Positions 34,347-44,804 of a stretch of DNA of 64,000 nt are shown here, in pieces. The stretch's first letter is position 1, and each line of letters starts with the position of its first letter. The position numbers and the translations under genes are program-made. The notes under the pieces were generated by a model. The model had not been told where the DNA came from. It did not search any database and saw only the letters and a program-made list of their open reading frames with translations. This DNA is from Thunnus maccoyii. Lineage: Eukaryota > Chordata > Actinopteri > Scombriformes > Scombridae. Where the stretch lies: NCBI RefSeq assembly GCF_910596095.1, contig NC_056553.1, positions 2,891,291-2,955,290 on the forward strand, read 5' to 3'.

Positions 34347-37300
34347 TTAAAGCGATTCAATCTGAATTCTGTGGAGCTTGATCTCAAGTTGTTTAAGTTT
34401 GATCTTGCAGCCAGAAGAGGAACTTCCTGTCGATCCAGATGCGTCGTGTGTCTTCCTGTGGTCTGCGGACGGGAAGCTTTTTTGACATTCTTCACACCAG
34501 TACGATTTCCTCTTAACATATTCACACTGATGTTTGGAGAGAGCTGGTAATGTAGAGAATTTTTGTGCACATTTGTGACAGTGAAACAGTTTTTTAGCAG
34601 GGAGGGTATGTTTTTGTTTGTCATGCGAAGTCTTGTCACAGCTGTTCAGTTTCTCAGCGTGGACATGTTCATGACTTGTACGCTCAAATGTTGTTTTGAA
34701 GGTTTTCTCGCAGTACCTGCACTGGTAGGGTTTCTCTCCAGTGTGGACAAGTTGGTGTCTTCTGAGACTACCAGCAGTGGTGTATGAGGAGCCACACTGG
34801 TCACAGCGGTGCGCTTTAACCCCACTGTGCGCAACTTCGTGAAGTTTAAGTGAAGATATTAAGGGGAAACCTCTCCCACACTGTTTGCAGTGGTGCAGCT
34901 TCTGTCCAGTGTGCATACGTTGATGTCTGTCCAGGGTTATTTTCTGGCTGTAGGTTCTTCCACACTCGTCACAGGTGTAAGGTTTATCATTGCCAGCGTG
35001 CTGACAGGAAGAATTGGGTCCATTTGTGCCGTTCTGCTTCTATAACACAGAAACATACAGAGAGAGCTTAAGTCAGTGTTTGCTGCAGGATTTTAAAATG
35101 GAGGCTATTGTCACATTTATGCTATGTTGGACGGATGGGAAAGATTCCCATGTTAAGGACTTATGAGCGTTCTTATCATCTGACAACTCAGGAAGGTTAT
35201 ATGATAACTGAGTTGGTTGTACGAAGGTTTTAAATACTGTATGCATTGAGAAAATTAGATTATATCCAGTATGAGTATCCAGTCAAATAAACTCACTAAC
35301 ATAAAAATATTAGAGCCTATCACAGATATATCGGTATCAGTATATATGTTGTCCAATATGCAGAGATTTCTTTTCTTAAGTTATATATATTATATACAAT
35401 AGAGTTTATTGTTAAACTGTAAAATATCCTGCCTCCATTACATATATTTGTCACAAGTGTTTGATAACCACATTTGAGAGATCATTGCAAAAAATGTGTA
35501 TTTACGTAGATGTAAGAATATCGGCCGATATATCAATAGACATTTTTTTACTCACTAATATCAGTATCGGCCCCAAAAAAGGTCAGGCACTAAAATAGTA
35601 TAGTAGTTTAATTTCCAAACAATTTATCCACTGTTTTACAGCCACAACAATAGCAGTTGAGCAGGCTAAGGCCGAGCCTATGACATAAGCACGCGTCAAC
35701 GGTGTTTTTGTAATTACTCTCACTGCCTGAAGAGGGAGACAAAAGTATTTTTTGTACAAATAAATCCAACCAAATGAACTGCAGTATATCCAACTTTATC
35801 CAACAACATGTTTTTTATTTTTAAAGTTGACTGGCAAAAAATCTGATATATGAGACTGATCGGCCAGATACCGGTCATGGCCAATCAGCTGAAAATCAGC
35901 CAGTTTCAATCAGAAGCCAATCGATCGGTGCATCTCTAGTCGTTACGTCTTCCTGTACCTTTCCACCCAGAAATAACTGAAACTGATCTGATAGCAAAAG
36001 CGTGCATAACATATTGACATTTTAACTTGGACTCAGTTTTACATACCTCATCATGGCTGCTCTTGAACTGTCTCTTTCCCGTGTGGATCAGCTTGTGGGT
36101 TCTTAGGGTGTTTGAATCTTTGTATGTCTTCTCACATTGGTCACATTTGTACGGTCTCTCCCCAGTGTGGCTTCGTCTGTGGTATATTAGGTTGTTTAAA
36201 TGCTTGTAAGTTTTCCCACACTGGTCACAGCGGTGTGTTTTCTCCACAGTGTGGACGAATAGATGGGCCTTTAAGCTCGAGAACATTGGGAAACATTTCC
36301 CGCATTGTTCACACCAGTACACATCCTCTCCACTGTGCATACGCTGGTGTCTTTTTAGGGTGGTTGGCTGTTTGAAGGTTTTTCCACACTGTTCACAGCC
36401 GTACAGCCTACTCTCAGAGTGGGTCAATTGGTGTCTTTTTAATTGATCTCGTAAAGTAAAAGCTCTGTCGCACTTGTCACAACGGTGTGTTTTTTCTCCC
36501 TTGTGGACTCTTTGATGAATCCGTAGGTTACTACGCAAAGCAAAAGCTTTGCCACACTGGTCACAGCTGTACGGTTTTTCTCCAGTATGGATGCGTTGGT
36601 GTCGTTTTAAGTTTATATGACGGTAGAAGGACGCTCCACATTGGTTACACCTGTGAGGTTTTTCTCCTTTGTGGATGCTTTGGTGTAACTTCAAATAACT
36701 TCGTCTAGCAAATACTTTGTCACACTGGTCACAGCTGTAGGGTTTTTCCACAGAGTGGATGTGTTGATGTTGTACCAGGGCTACTTTCTGGTTAAAGGCT
36801 CTTCCACAAACATCACAGCAGAAGGGTTTTTCTCCAGTGTGGATAAGTTGATGCATTTTGAGGTTACGTAATGTCTTGAAACGTTTATCACACTTGTCAC
36901 AGCGGTGCACTTTATCTCCAAAGTGGGTACGTAGGTGGGCTCTGAGGTCAGTTGGCAAAGTGAAAGCTTCCTCACACTGGTCACAGCAGAAGCATTTCTC
37001 TCTTTTGTGAATGAGTTTATGTACCCTCAGGGTTTGTGCCGAGCTATAGGCTTTTCCACACTCCTCACAGTACAGTTTCTCTCCACTGTGGACCTGTTGG
37101 TGGTCTTTGAGGTTAGATGCTGTTGTGAAAGTTTTCCCACACTGGTCACAACGGAACCGTTTTTCTCCAGTATGGCTTTGTTTATGTACTGTTAAGGTAC
37201 TCAACAAAGAAAACACCTTCCCACACTGGTCACAGTTGTACGGTTTTTCTCCAGTGTGGGTGCGTAGGTGTCTTGTTAGGGCTACTGCATGGCTAAAGGA

Positions 37301-38777
37301 TTTTCCACACTGGCCACACATGTTGGGTTTATATCCAGTGTGGGTGTTTTTGTGTTCTCTTAAACGATATGATGAAGGGAAAGTTTTCTCACACATATCA
37401 CAGGGGAATGGTTTTTCACCAGTATGTGTTAATTTATGCATTCTAATACCAGATGAATGGCGAAAGGTTTTTCCACAGTGGTCACAGCTGTACGGTTTAG
37501 CACCAGTGTGGATGCGTTGGTGGATTCTTAGTATTGCTGAAGTGACAAAGCTTCTTCCACAGTTGTCACAACTGTGCAGTTTTTCTTCAGTGTGGATAAG
37601 TTGGTGTCTGTTTATCTGTTTGACAGTGGGAAACACCTTTCCACACTGGTCACAGCTGTGGGATTCATCTTCGTTTCCTGATGCTGGGACAGCTTTGTCA
37701 CCCTCCTGAGAGGAACGAGGTTCTGATCCATTTTGGCCTTTATGTTTCTATAGCAACAAAGATACAAAGAGAGACAGTCAGTAAGGGCATTTCCCAACCT
37801 GTATTGCTTAGTCCAGTTGAATCAAACTCTGGTTAATTCTCCCTCTTCATATGTTTAATTTGGGGAGATCTATTCAGGTACGGACCAAAACAACTGCACC
37901 TCCTTCTTACCTGTATCCCACCTAATGAAGACCCACTTGTGTGGTGATGCTGACAGACGCAACGCTTTCCAAAACTACGCCGTCCTGCAAGTCTTCTATC
38001 TCTGTGTGCCTGCAACATCTGCACCAACTGAGAGTTTCTTCAGCTCCTGGACTTACTGTTAATCGACTGAGGTCTCACCTTTCACCTGAAGATGTTGACG
38101 TGTTGATTTTTGCCGAACAAAAATGTTTCGTCAGTCAAGTAAGAAGGCCTCCCACGTCGTGTGTGTGTGTGTGTACCTGCTGTTTGAAGCTGACTGCCAA
38201 CAGCGTGCCATTGTTGAATACTGGTAGCCTAAAAAAACTCTTAATCTAATGTTACGTCAATCAGTAGGCCTAATTGTTATTTTTTGTAGGTCTATTATTG
38301 GTAGTTTTACTGATGACTGATTGTTTTCTTTAATATTTGTTATTCTTTTAAATGTTATTTTAACTTTTATTATAACTATAACTTTTATTTAGTGAGTTGT
38401 TGTCATTATTTGTAGGATAATGTTCATAATGCACGGCGCAAAGTGCCACAAATTTCAGCGGCATTTGAGATATGATTTGATCATTGAAGAACATGATTAA
38501 CGGTTTCAAGTGGCTCTTAAATACATGTTATATTTAGTCAGAAATGTTTCATGTTATGGATTAAATTGAGCTCAGCTGTGACTGTTTTCTGAGTGTTTTC
38601 TTACTTTTAGACTAGTCTAAATTTAAATTTCTGTTAAATCATCAGGTAAATTAGTCGTTATGATCATCCTTAATAAGGACTGTCACAACAATTCCAATTG
38701 CTAATATGTTATATTATTACCAGCAGCTTTAATGTTACTACAGAGATATTTTTCCTCACCTTTTGTGAAGAAACCAT
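34347..38777 (-). CDS. C2H2 zinc finger protein, right paralog (803 residues)
   Basis: Coding exons are 38,777-38,760 (MVSSQK), 37,747-36,047 and 35,039-34,347, all phase 0. The start is the first in-frame Met after an in-frame TAG 14 codons upstream. Exon 2 codes a short polar spacer and 19 C2H2 fingers. Exon 3 adds four good fingers (from YTCDECGRTY), two degenerate ones and the same serine/lysine-rich tail as the left paralog, ending IQIESL. Linkers are mostly HTGEKPY-like. No effector domain is seen. It is probably a nuclear sequence-specific DNA-binding protein. Many differences from the paralog fall on helix residues that contact DNA (for example finger 2 TSAIL against TAAKL), while the zinc ligands are kept. 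Read-through of the exon 2 donor would give a protein ending after 38 extra residues. Confidence 0.88.
35290..35938. mobile_element. Degenerate hAT-like MITE in intron 2 of the right zinc finger gene
   Basis: Repeated 'atcggccgatat' and 'tatcggtatcag' motifs and a right end 'cgatcggtgcatctcta' resemble the hAT-type MITE at 50,122. The left end is worn and no target duplication is clear. The matching intron of the left paralog lacks it. Confidence 0.5.
37899..38690 (+). mobile_element. hAT transposase relic in intron 1 of the right zinc finger gene
   Basis: On the plus strand one frame reads VPATSAPTESFFSS and, after a frameshift, another reads LTVNRLRSHLSPEDVDVLIF. Together these are the conserved C-terminal dimerisation region of hAT transposases (TSAPxER-FS followed by R-xLxPExVD-L-F). 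Sequence on both sides matches intron 1 of the left paralog, so the whole piece is an insertion specific to this unit. Only the 3' part of the gene is present and it is broken. Confidence 0.7.
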
Positions 38778-38971
38778 TTTGTCTCTGTAGTGGCTGAGTT
38801 GAGACAAAATGGCCGACTAAGTTCTTCGGTTCCTCCGCCAGACGCTTCTCTTCCTGCCGGTCACCTGTGACATCATCAAAAAGAGACAAGTGATAAGCGT
38901 CTCCCCTCCGGTGGGCGCCACAGAGCACCGAACGCCAAAACAACCAGACACAGTTTCTTCCTACATCACAC

Positions 38972-39245
38972 TAGAGATACAACAATTAGTCGACTGATCG
39001 ATCAGTTGATCGCCAGAAGCTTAACTGGTTACTATTCTGATAATCGAATAATTGTTTTAGTCATTTTTTTGAGCTAATAAACCAAACTATTTGCTGCTTT
39101 TAGCTACTTAAATGTGATGATTTAATGTTTTTCTCTCACCGTTTTCTGGCATTTTATAGACCAAACAACTGATCGATTAATCGAGAAAATAATCAACAAA
39201 ATAATCGATAGGGAAAATAATTATTTTCCAGATTAAAATGATTTA
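38972..39245. mobile_element. hAT-like MITE of the ATCGATTAAT family
   Basis: It starts near 'ctagagatacaacaattagt' and ends in 'aataatcgatagggaaaata', with several ATCGATTAA and TCGATCAG motifs and the 'cattttatagaccaaacaac' core. It is related to copies at 9,612 and in the ssr1 introns. Confidence 0.5.
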
Positions 39246-40293
39246 CAGAACAAAAAAATGTCCAAAACCCATAAATCAATATATTAATTATATATTATAT
39301 TCTCTTAGTGTGGTTGCGGTTCGCTTCCTGGCTGCCTCGGATCAAACTTGGATCGGATCCATAACTGACGGGAAACGTCTTCGTCACTTTTTTCAAACTT
39401 CTGTCTGATTGGCGAAATCGATATCGAGAGCGCAAATGACTAAATCTAGAGCAGGACTGGACAATGTATCGATATTTTGGATACTGTAGTATTGTGATGT
39501 GGCAAAAGTGTCTTTTACTGGTTTTAAAGGCTGCATTACAGTAAAATAATGTAATTTTCTGAATTTACCAGACTGTTGTAGTTTTTCTATTATTTGCCTT
39601 TAATCACTTCCTGTCCTCACATCCACATTACTTATGATTATTTATCAAAAATCTCTGTTGCAATATTGATATTGAGGGATTTGTTCGAAGACATTGTGAG
39701 ATTTTGTCCATTTCGCCCAGTATTAATCCAGAGTACAGATTATCTCCATTTTCTGCAATAAAGATCAGTCTCTCATGAACAGGAAATGGGCACCAAACTA
39801 TCCAGAAACGTCCCTGTTAGAGGTTAGCAGCCCCAGTTTTAATTACCTGCTTTGATCGTGGAGGGTTTGTTTTTTTTCCTTCAACGTGTTTCCATCACAA
39901 TAAACTCACCGGAAAGTTGAACTGAGCCGGTGAGCATGAGAAGCTAAAGTAAAGACTAATCTAACTTTATCTTCAGATTCATGCTTCTGGAGCTGCTGAG
40001 TCACTTCTGTTTGGTGTCAACACGCTGCGTCACTTTTAACCCTCATTTAACTGAAACACAGACCGCTGGAGGACTTTACAGCACCCAGAGTCATACACGA
40101 CGGTGCATGCAGGGATGCAAGGCTGCTTCCTCTTCTCGTGCTGCTCCTGCTCCGTCTTCTTCTACTGTTTTTTATTGGCAGTTGGCAAACAGCTTTTAGG
40201 TGTATTACCGCCATCTTCTGGATTAGTCCAATATAGCAACGTATAAATACTCCATTACAAGTAAAAGTCCTGCATGAAAAATCCTCCTACAGG
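39246..40293. other. Upstream region of the right zinc finger gene
   Basis: No gene is seen. The part from about 39,720 to 40,200 is the counterpart of 32,100-32,520 and may hold the promoter. Confidence 0.35.
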
Positions 40294-40534
40294 AAAAGTA
40301 CATAAGTATTATGAGCTTGATGTAGTTAAAGTATTGCAGTAAAAGTACATAAGTATTATGAGCTTGATGTAGTTAAAGTATTGCAGTAAAAGTACATAAG
40401 TATTATGAGCTTGATGTAGTTAAAGTATTGCAGTAAAAGTACATAAGTATTATGAGCTTGATGTAGTTAAAGTATTGCAGTAAAAGTACATAAGTATTAT
40501 GAGCTTGATGTAGTTAAAGTATTGCAGTAAAAGT
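40294..40534. repeat. 47-bp minisatellite, about five copies
   Basis: A 47-bp unit (aaaagtacataagtattatg, then agcttgatgtagttaaagta, then ttgcagt) repeats head to tail about 5.1 times with no differences I could see. The unit itself looks like a piece of a dispersed fish repeat. Confidence 0.92.
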
Positions 40535-40960
40535 AGTGGTTTGGTCCCTCTGACTGATATATTATTATATATGACATCATTAGATTATTAATAGTGAAGC
40601 ATCAGTGTTAGAGCAGCATGTTACTGTTGTAGCTGCTGGAGGTGGAGCTAGTTTACACTACTTTATATACAGTTAGCTAGTTTAGTCCAGTGGTTCCCAA
40701 CCTAGGGGTCGGGCCCCTCCAAAGGGTCAGCAGATAAATCTGAGGGGTCGTGAGATGATTAATGGGAGAGGAAAGAAGAAAAAACAAAGTTCTGATACAC
40801 AAATCTGTTTTCAGTTTCTGGACTTTTTCTCTAATCTTTGATTTTTGCTGAAATATTGGATCATTTGAACATTTATTGAAATGAAAGCATGTGAGAAGTT
40901 TAGAGGGAAAAATCACTATTTGGTGGAGTTGACTTCCTCTCTAAACACCTTCTCCACATC
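40535..40960. repeat. Dispersed repeat with 'gtggttcccaacctaggggt' motif
   Basis: The motif at about 40,690-40,730 is one I recall as a widespread fish repeat. The minisatellite directly to its left probably arose from the same element. Confidence 0.45.
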
Positions 40961-43087
40961 ACTACTAACAATTAATAAGTGCTGGTTATTCTGTCTCTGT
41001 TTGAAAAGTAGTTGTGGCAAAAGAAAACAATGCTAATGAAGGTAAGAGAGCTGTTGAAAATAATTATAATGACGGTAATGAAAGTGTTTGGCAGTATTGA
41101 CATGGTCAGAAACTTTACTTTAGACACTTTTGACATTTGTAGAAGGTGACGGCTTCTATTAATGTCGTTAATTCCTCCTCAGCTCTGCCCTCTTTGTAAT
41201 GAAACATGTTTTACGTGTAAACAGACACACACAATCATATTTTTAAAATACTTTATTGCCTCACAGCAGAGGACAGTAGCTATGTGACACGGGCTCCCTA
41301 AACAGACAAACACTTAAAACGTGTCATTAAAACAGACGTTGTGATTCACAGTTACAGGTTCAATCCTACCAGGACAACCAAAAAAACATTCACAGGATCA
41401 TTTTTTTAAAAAAAGGTGTAAATGTGGCTGCCTGATCATGTTTATTGTACATTACGAAATTTTTTCAGGACAGTGTTTTGTTTTCAGGAATATTTTGGAC
41501 AATTTTGTAATTTTTCAAGACTTTTCCATGACAAGAAATCAGCCCTGAAGATTTTCTGGCGTTTTAGAGGAACAATCATGATCGTGACCTCAGTATTTCT
41601 AAGTTCCTGATCATAACAGCATCCAGTTTCACAAAAATACTGTAGACAAAGATAATCTTTAGATCATGAGGACTATGGTTTAGCTTAAATTCATCTGTCT
41701 AGTTCCTCGCTATCTTAAGTTGGACCAATTTGCAATGCATAATGTTTAAATTAAGAGTTTTTTCAAGCTAAAAAAAACGCAGCGACTGAATAACTGCTTA
41801 AAATCTCTCGGCTCCCTACACTGCAGCAGAAAATGGTTGTTGTCTTAACAAATCCAACAGTTATTGGGACATTTTACCATCTATGTAAAAACTCTTTGCT
41901 TTCTTGTGACTTGCTCCACAACATTGTGAGAAAAATACAAATTTAGAGCCATTTTTCCTCTATTTTGTGCTACCAGTCACCATGGAAACATAGGTCTTGG
42001 GGTAGCTAACCTTTTAGGCTTAAAATAAGTCTGTCTTTCTTTTTGTGAATCTGTCTAACTTATATTAGACTAATCTGAGAAAAATGAAGACTGACAAGTC
42101 TAAAATATCTTTGTGAAACAGGCCCCTAGTCTCAAATATGACCTGCAAGACAAATCCTTAAATATTCACCATTTTTCCTAAAACAAAACCAAATAACTGT
42201 CAGTTGGGTCAGACAAGCGTTTGACTAATAAACACAAACAATATGTACATACAGCTATATAACAGTCTATAGACATACCTATAATTCCCCACCCAAAAAC
42301 CCAATAAGAGAACAAACAATCTGAGAACAATACAGAAAAAAGAGAAAACATATTAAACAAAATCTGTTTGATATATAGTAAAATGTTCCCTTGTCATCTG
42401 CTTGTCATAAAAATACCTTTCAGGGCTCATAAATAACAAAATATGATGTTGCTTCTGACTAAATGTTGGTCCTGTCAACAGTGAAAACTCATCAGGTTGA
42501 GTTTCAGTGATCAGACGGAATTAAAACGGAAATGTATGTTTTCAAATTAGATTCTGATCATTGAAACTGGACAAAAACCAATGACTGATAATGCAGTTTT
42601 ATATAGTTGACGACATACTTGATAAAAGTATAATTTACACTGTAAATATAATGATATCAGTTATATTTGAATCTGAAGTTTCCCATCAAGTGGCCTCTCT
42701 TCATGGATTCTTTATAAGTTGACAGCATCATAACCTGTGGAATATACGTCCATTATTTTTGTGTCATTGAAGAAAACCTCATGTTTTATGAAGGATGAGA
42801 AATGAACTTACTGTAAGGTTCACGGTTGGATCTAGAAAGCTGGAGGGTATCCCTTACTGTTTGTCCTCGCACACACGAGTCTGAAAGTAGATCTGAAGCT
42901 CAGCATGTGTGATATCTGAACTGTATAAAGCCACAAAACACTTTTTCCTACACAAATCTACCAGTTAATCTTCATCATATTCATTGTGTCATTGCATTCG
43001 GTATAGAGGATTATTTTACCCAGAAATCAAAAGAGAAAATGATAAATAAACTCAGGATAATAACGTTATTTGCAGCCGTACCAACAT
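40961..43087. other. Unassigned stretch, possibly a minus-strand 3' UTR
   Basis: No gene is seen. AATAAA on the minus strand near 41,250 could end a transcript that comes from the exons at 44,163-44,804, but nothing else supports that link. Confidence 0.3.
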
Positions 43088-43590
43088 GTACCCTGTTTCT
43101 GCTGACTGACTGAAGCTGAGCAGGTGTGGGCTTGGTTAGTACTTGGATGGGAGACCTCCTGGCCAAAACTAAGTTGGTGGTGTTGGTGGACCAGTAGGGG
43201 GTGGTCTTCCCTATTGTCTAAATAAGTCCCAGTGCAGTGATGGGGACACTGTGCTGCAGGAGATGAGACGTTAAACAGAGGTCCTGACTCACATTAAAGA
43301 GTCCATGGCGCTTATTGCAAAGAGTAGGGGGTTCTCTGGTGTCCTGACAAAATTGCCAACCCAGTTCTCTTCATCTAGCCATCTAATCATCCCCCAGTCT
43401 CAGTGATTCCCTCCCTCTCCACTTCAAGATGATATGTGGTGAATGTTCTGGCGCAAAATGGTTGCCATGCATCACCCAGGGGGGCTAAACATTGGTGGTA
43501 GTTGAGGTGAGTTTCCCCCCTTCACTGTGAAGCACTTTGGGTATCAAGATAAAGTGCTTTATAAATGTAATCTGTTATTATTATTATTGT
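43088..43590 (+). mobile_element. 5S rRNA-derived SINE (SINE3-like)
   Basis: A head segment (about 43,113-43,165) reads like the internal promoter region of 5S rRNA: gaagctgagcagg, then cttggttagtacttggatgg, then gagacc. A non-5S body follows, with a tail ending 'aagtgctttataaatgtaat' and an (ATT)n stretch. The 5S resemblance covers only the 3' half of a 5S gene, so this is a SINE and not an rRNA gene. Confidence 0.85.
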
Positions 43591-43729
43591 AATCAGGTCA
43601 TAATTAATTATTAGAAAAATCAAGAAAACTTGGAAATTGAAAATAACAAATGGATATTACAAAATGGGAAATTGGAAATTGTAATTTAAACTCCTGAAAT
43701 GTAAAACAGAAAAGCTTAAAGAAATTGTT

Positions 43730-44155
43730 ACGCGTTTTGTGAAGTAACTCTTATTTACTTTCTTGCCAAGAAATTAGATGAGAAGACGTCTGTAGGCTTT
43801 ATATGAAGCTACAGTCAATAGCCGGTTAGCTTAGCTTAGCATAAAGACTGGAAACAGGAGAAATGTTAGTCTGACTCTGTCTAAAAGTAACAAAATCCAG
43901 CGACCAGCACCTCTAAAGCTCACTAACTAACACATACAGATTAAACAAACAAGCTATAAGATGTTAATCAGTGAGCTTTAGAGGTGCCAGTAGATCCACT
44001 CTGTATGCTAAGCTAAGCTAAGCTAAGCTAATCACCTCCTTACTCTAGCTTCATATTTAGCATACAAACATAAAGTTGATATTGATCTTCTCATAAAGTC
44101 TGCACAAGAAGCCCTAAATGTCAAATAATTTCTTGTTTCATGTTTTTGTAATAAA
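43730..44155. mobile_element. MITE-like dispersed repeat with inverted halves
   Basis: The left half contains 'agccggttagcttagcttag' and 'cagcacctctaaagctcact'; the right half contains the inverse order, including 'agtgagctttagaggtgc' and 'gctaagctaagctaagctaa'. The ends (ttgccaagaaattagatgag against ttgatcttctcat) are also roughly inverted. I recall this as a common fish element. It ends just short of the stop codon of the next feature. Confidence 0.6.
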
Positions 44156-44162
44156 AATCCTG

Positions 44163-44804
44163 TTATACGTGTTTTACACACATGAAGAAGTGATCGTACT
44201 TTGCAAATGAAGTTTCCAAACTGTAGTCTACATCGACCAGCTCTTTGGAGTGATTGAACTGCAGGTACACGGCTCCAAAAAACTTCAGTCTTCTGGTGTG
44301 TTTGTCGTCACTGAAAGAGAGTTTAAAGTCATCTTGTGAAATAGTGAATTGTGGTGTGACAGAAGCACAAGTACAGAAGAGTCATAAAGTCTGTTATAAA
44401 GCAATATCCATCCCCTTCAGATAAGAAAAATAATGATTTGTGTCTAATATATTTTATGGTTAATGTTGAAGGAAGTTAAAGTGCTGCAATGCTGAGAAAT
44501 TGTTGACAAAATGTAATAAGAAGTAATGCAAACATGACCACATTTAATCTGATTATTGAGTATTGAGTGGATTAACTAGGTGTAACATCTCATATCTGAC
44601 CATATTTTGAAATATGATCCCGTCATGTCATGTGTAAAAGGTAAATCATGAATCTGGTCTTACTCGCTCTGCAGATATGTTTGCCACTCGCTGTTTCTGG
44701 AGCAGCTGGAGGCCGCAGACTCGACCGTCTGCTGCTCGTCTGCAGAGTTTCCATCCTCGTCTCCATAGCAGAGCCTCATTTTGAGTCTCACACCAACAAA
44801 CCAC
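44163..44804 (-). CDS. Two terminal exons of an unrecognised gene
   Basis: Two minus-strand open segments, 44,804-44,664 (141 nt) and 44,310-44,163 (148 nt, ending in TAA), have good acceptors (cattcag and ctctttcag) and a GTAAGA donor. The phase match is exact: GA at the end of the first plus T at the start of the second give Asp. The first exon opens WFVGVRLKMRLCYGDEDG and is rich in Ser, Glu and Gln. The second includes RRLKFFGAVYLQFNHS and ends FFMCVKHV. I do not recognise the family. The 5' exons are not identified; they should lie above 44,804, and the first segment needs a preceding exon ending two bases into a codon. Base composition is more GC-rich than the surroundings, as expected for coding sequence. 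Confidence 0.4.

Larger units (their letters stand above)
33995..40200. repeat. Zinc finger gene tandem duplication, right unit
   Basis: This is the partner of 26,090-32,520, in the same orientation. Shared exons are highly similar. The unit carries two TE insertions absent from the left unit, in intron 1 and intron 2. Confidence 0.8.

Noticed and set aside
35936-36046. Coding extension of the right zinc finger gene past the exon 2 donor
   Set aside because: The GTATGT donor and the in-phase third exon with more fingers favour splicing; read-through is only an alternative.
37107-37709. 200-codon plus-strand frame opposite the zinc finger exon
   Set aside because: It is the antisense shadow of the repeated finger codons; similar frames lie at 29,135-29,467 and 36,935-37,195.
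40294-40534. CRISPR-like array
   Set aside because: The units are head to tail without spacers and the genome is vertebrate; it is a minisatellite.
43113-43165. 5S rRNA gene
   Set aside because: Only the internal-promoter half resembles 5S and it is fused to a SINE body.
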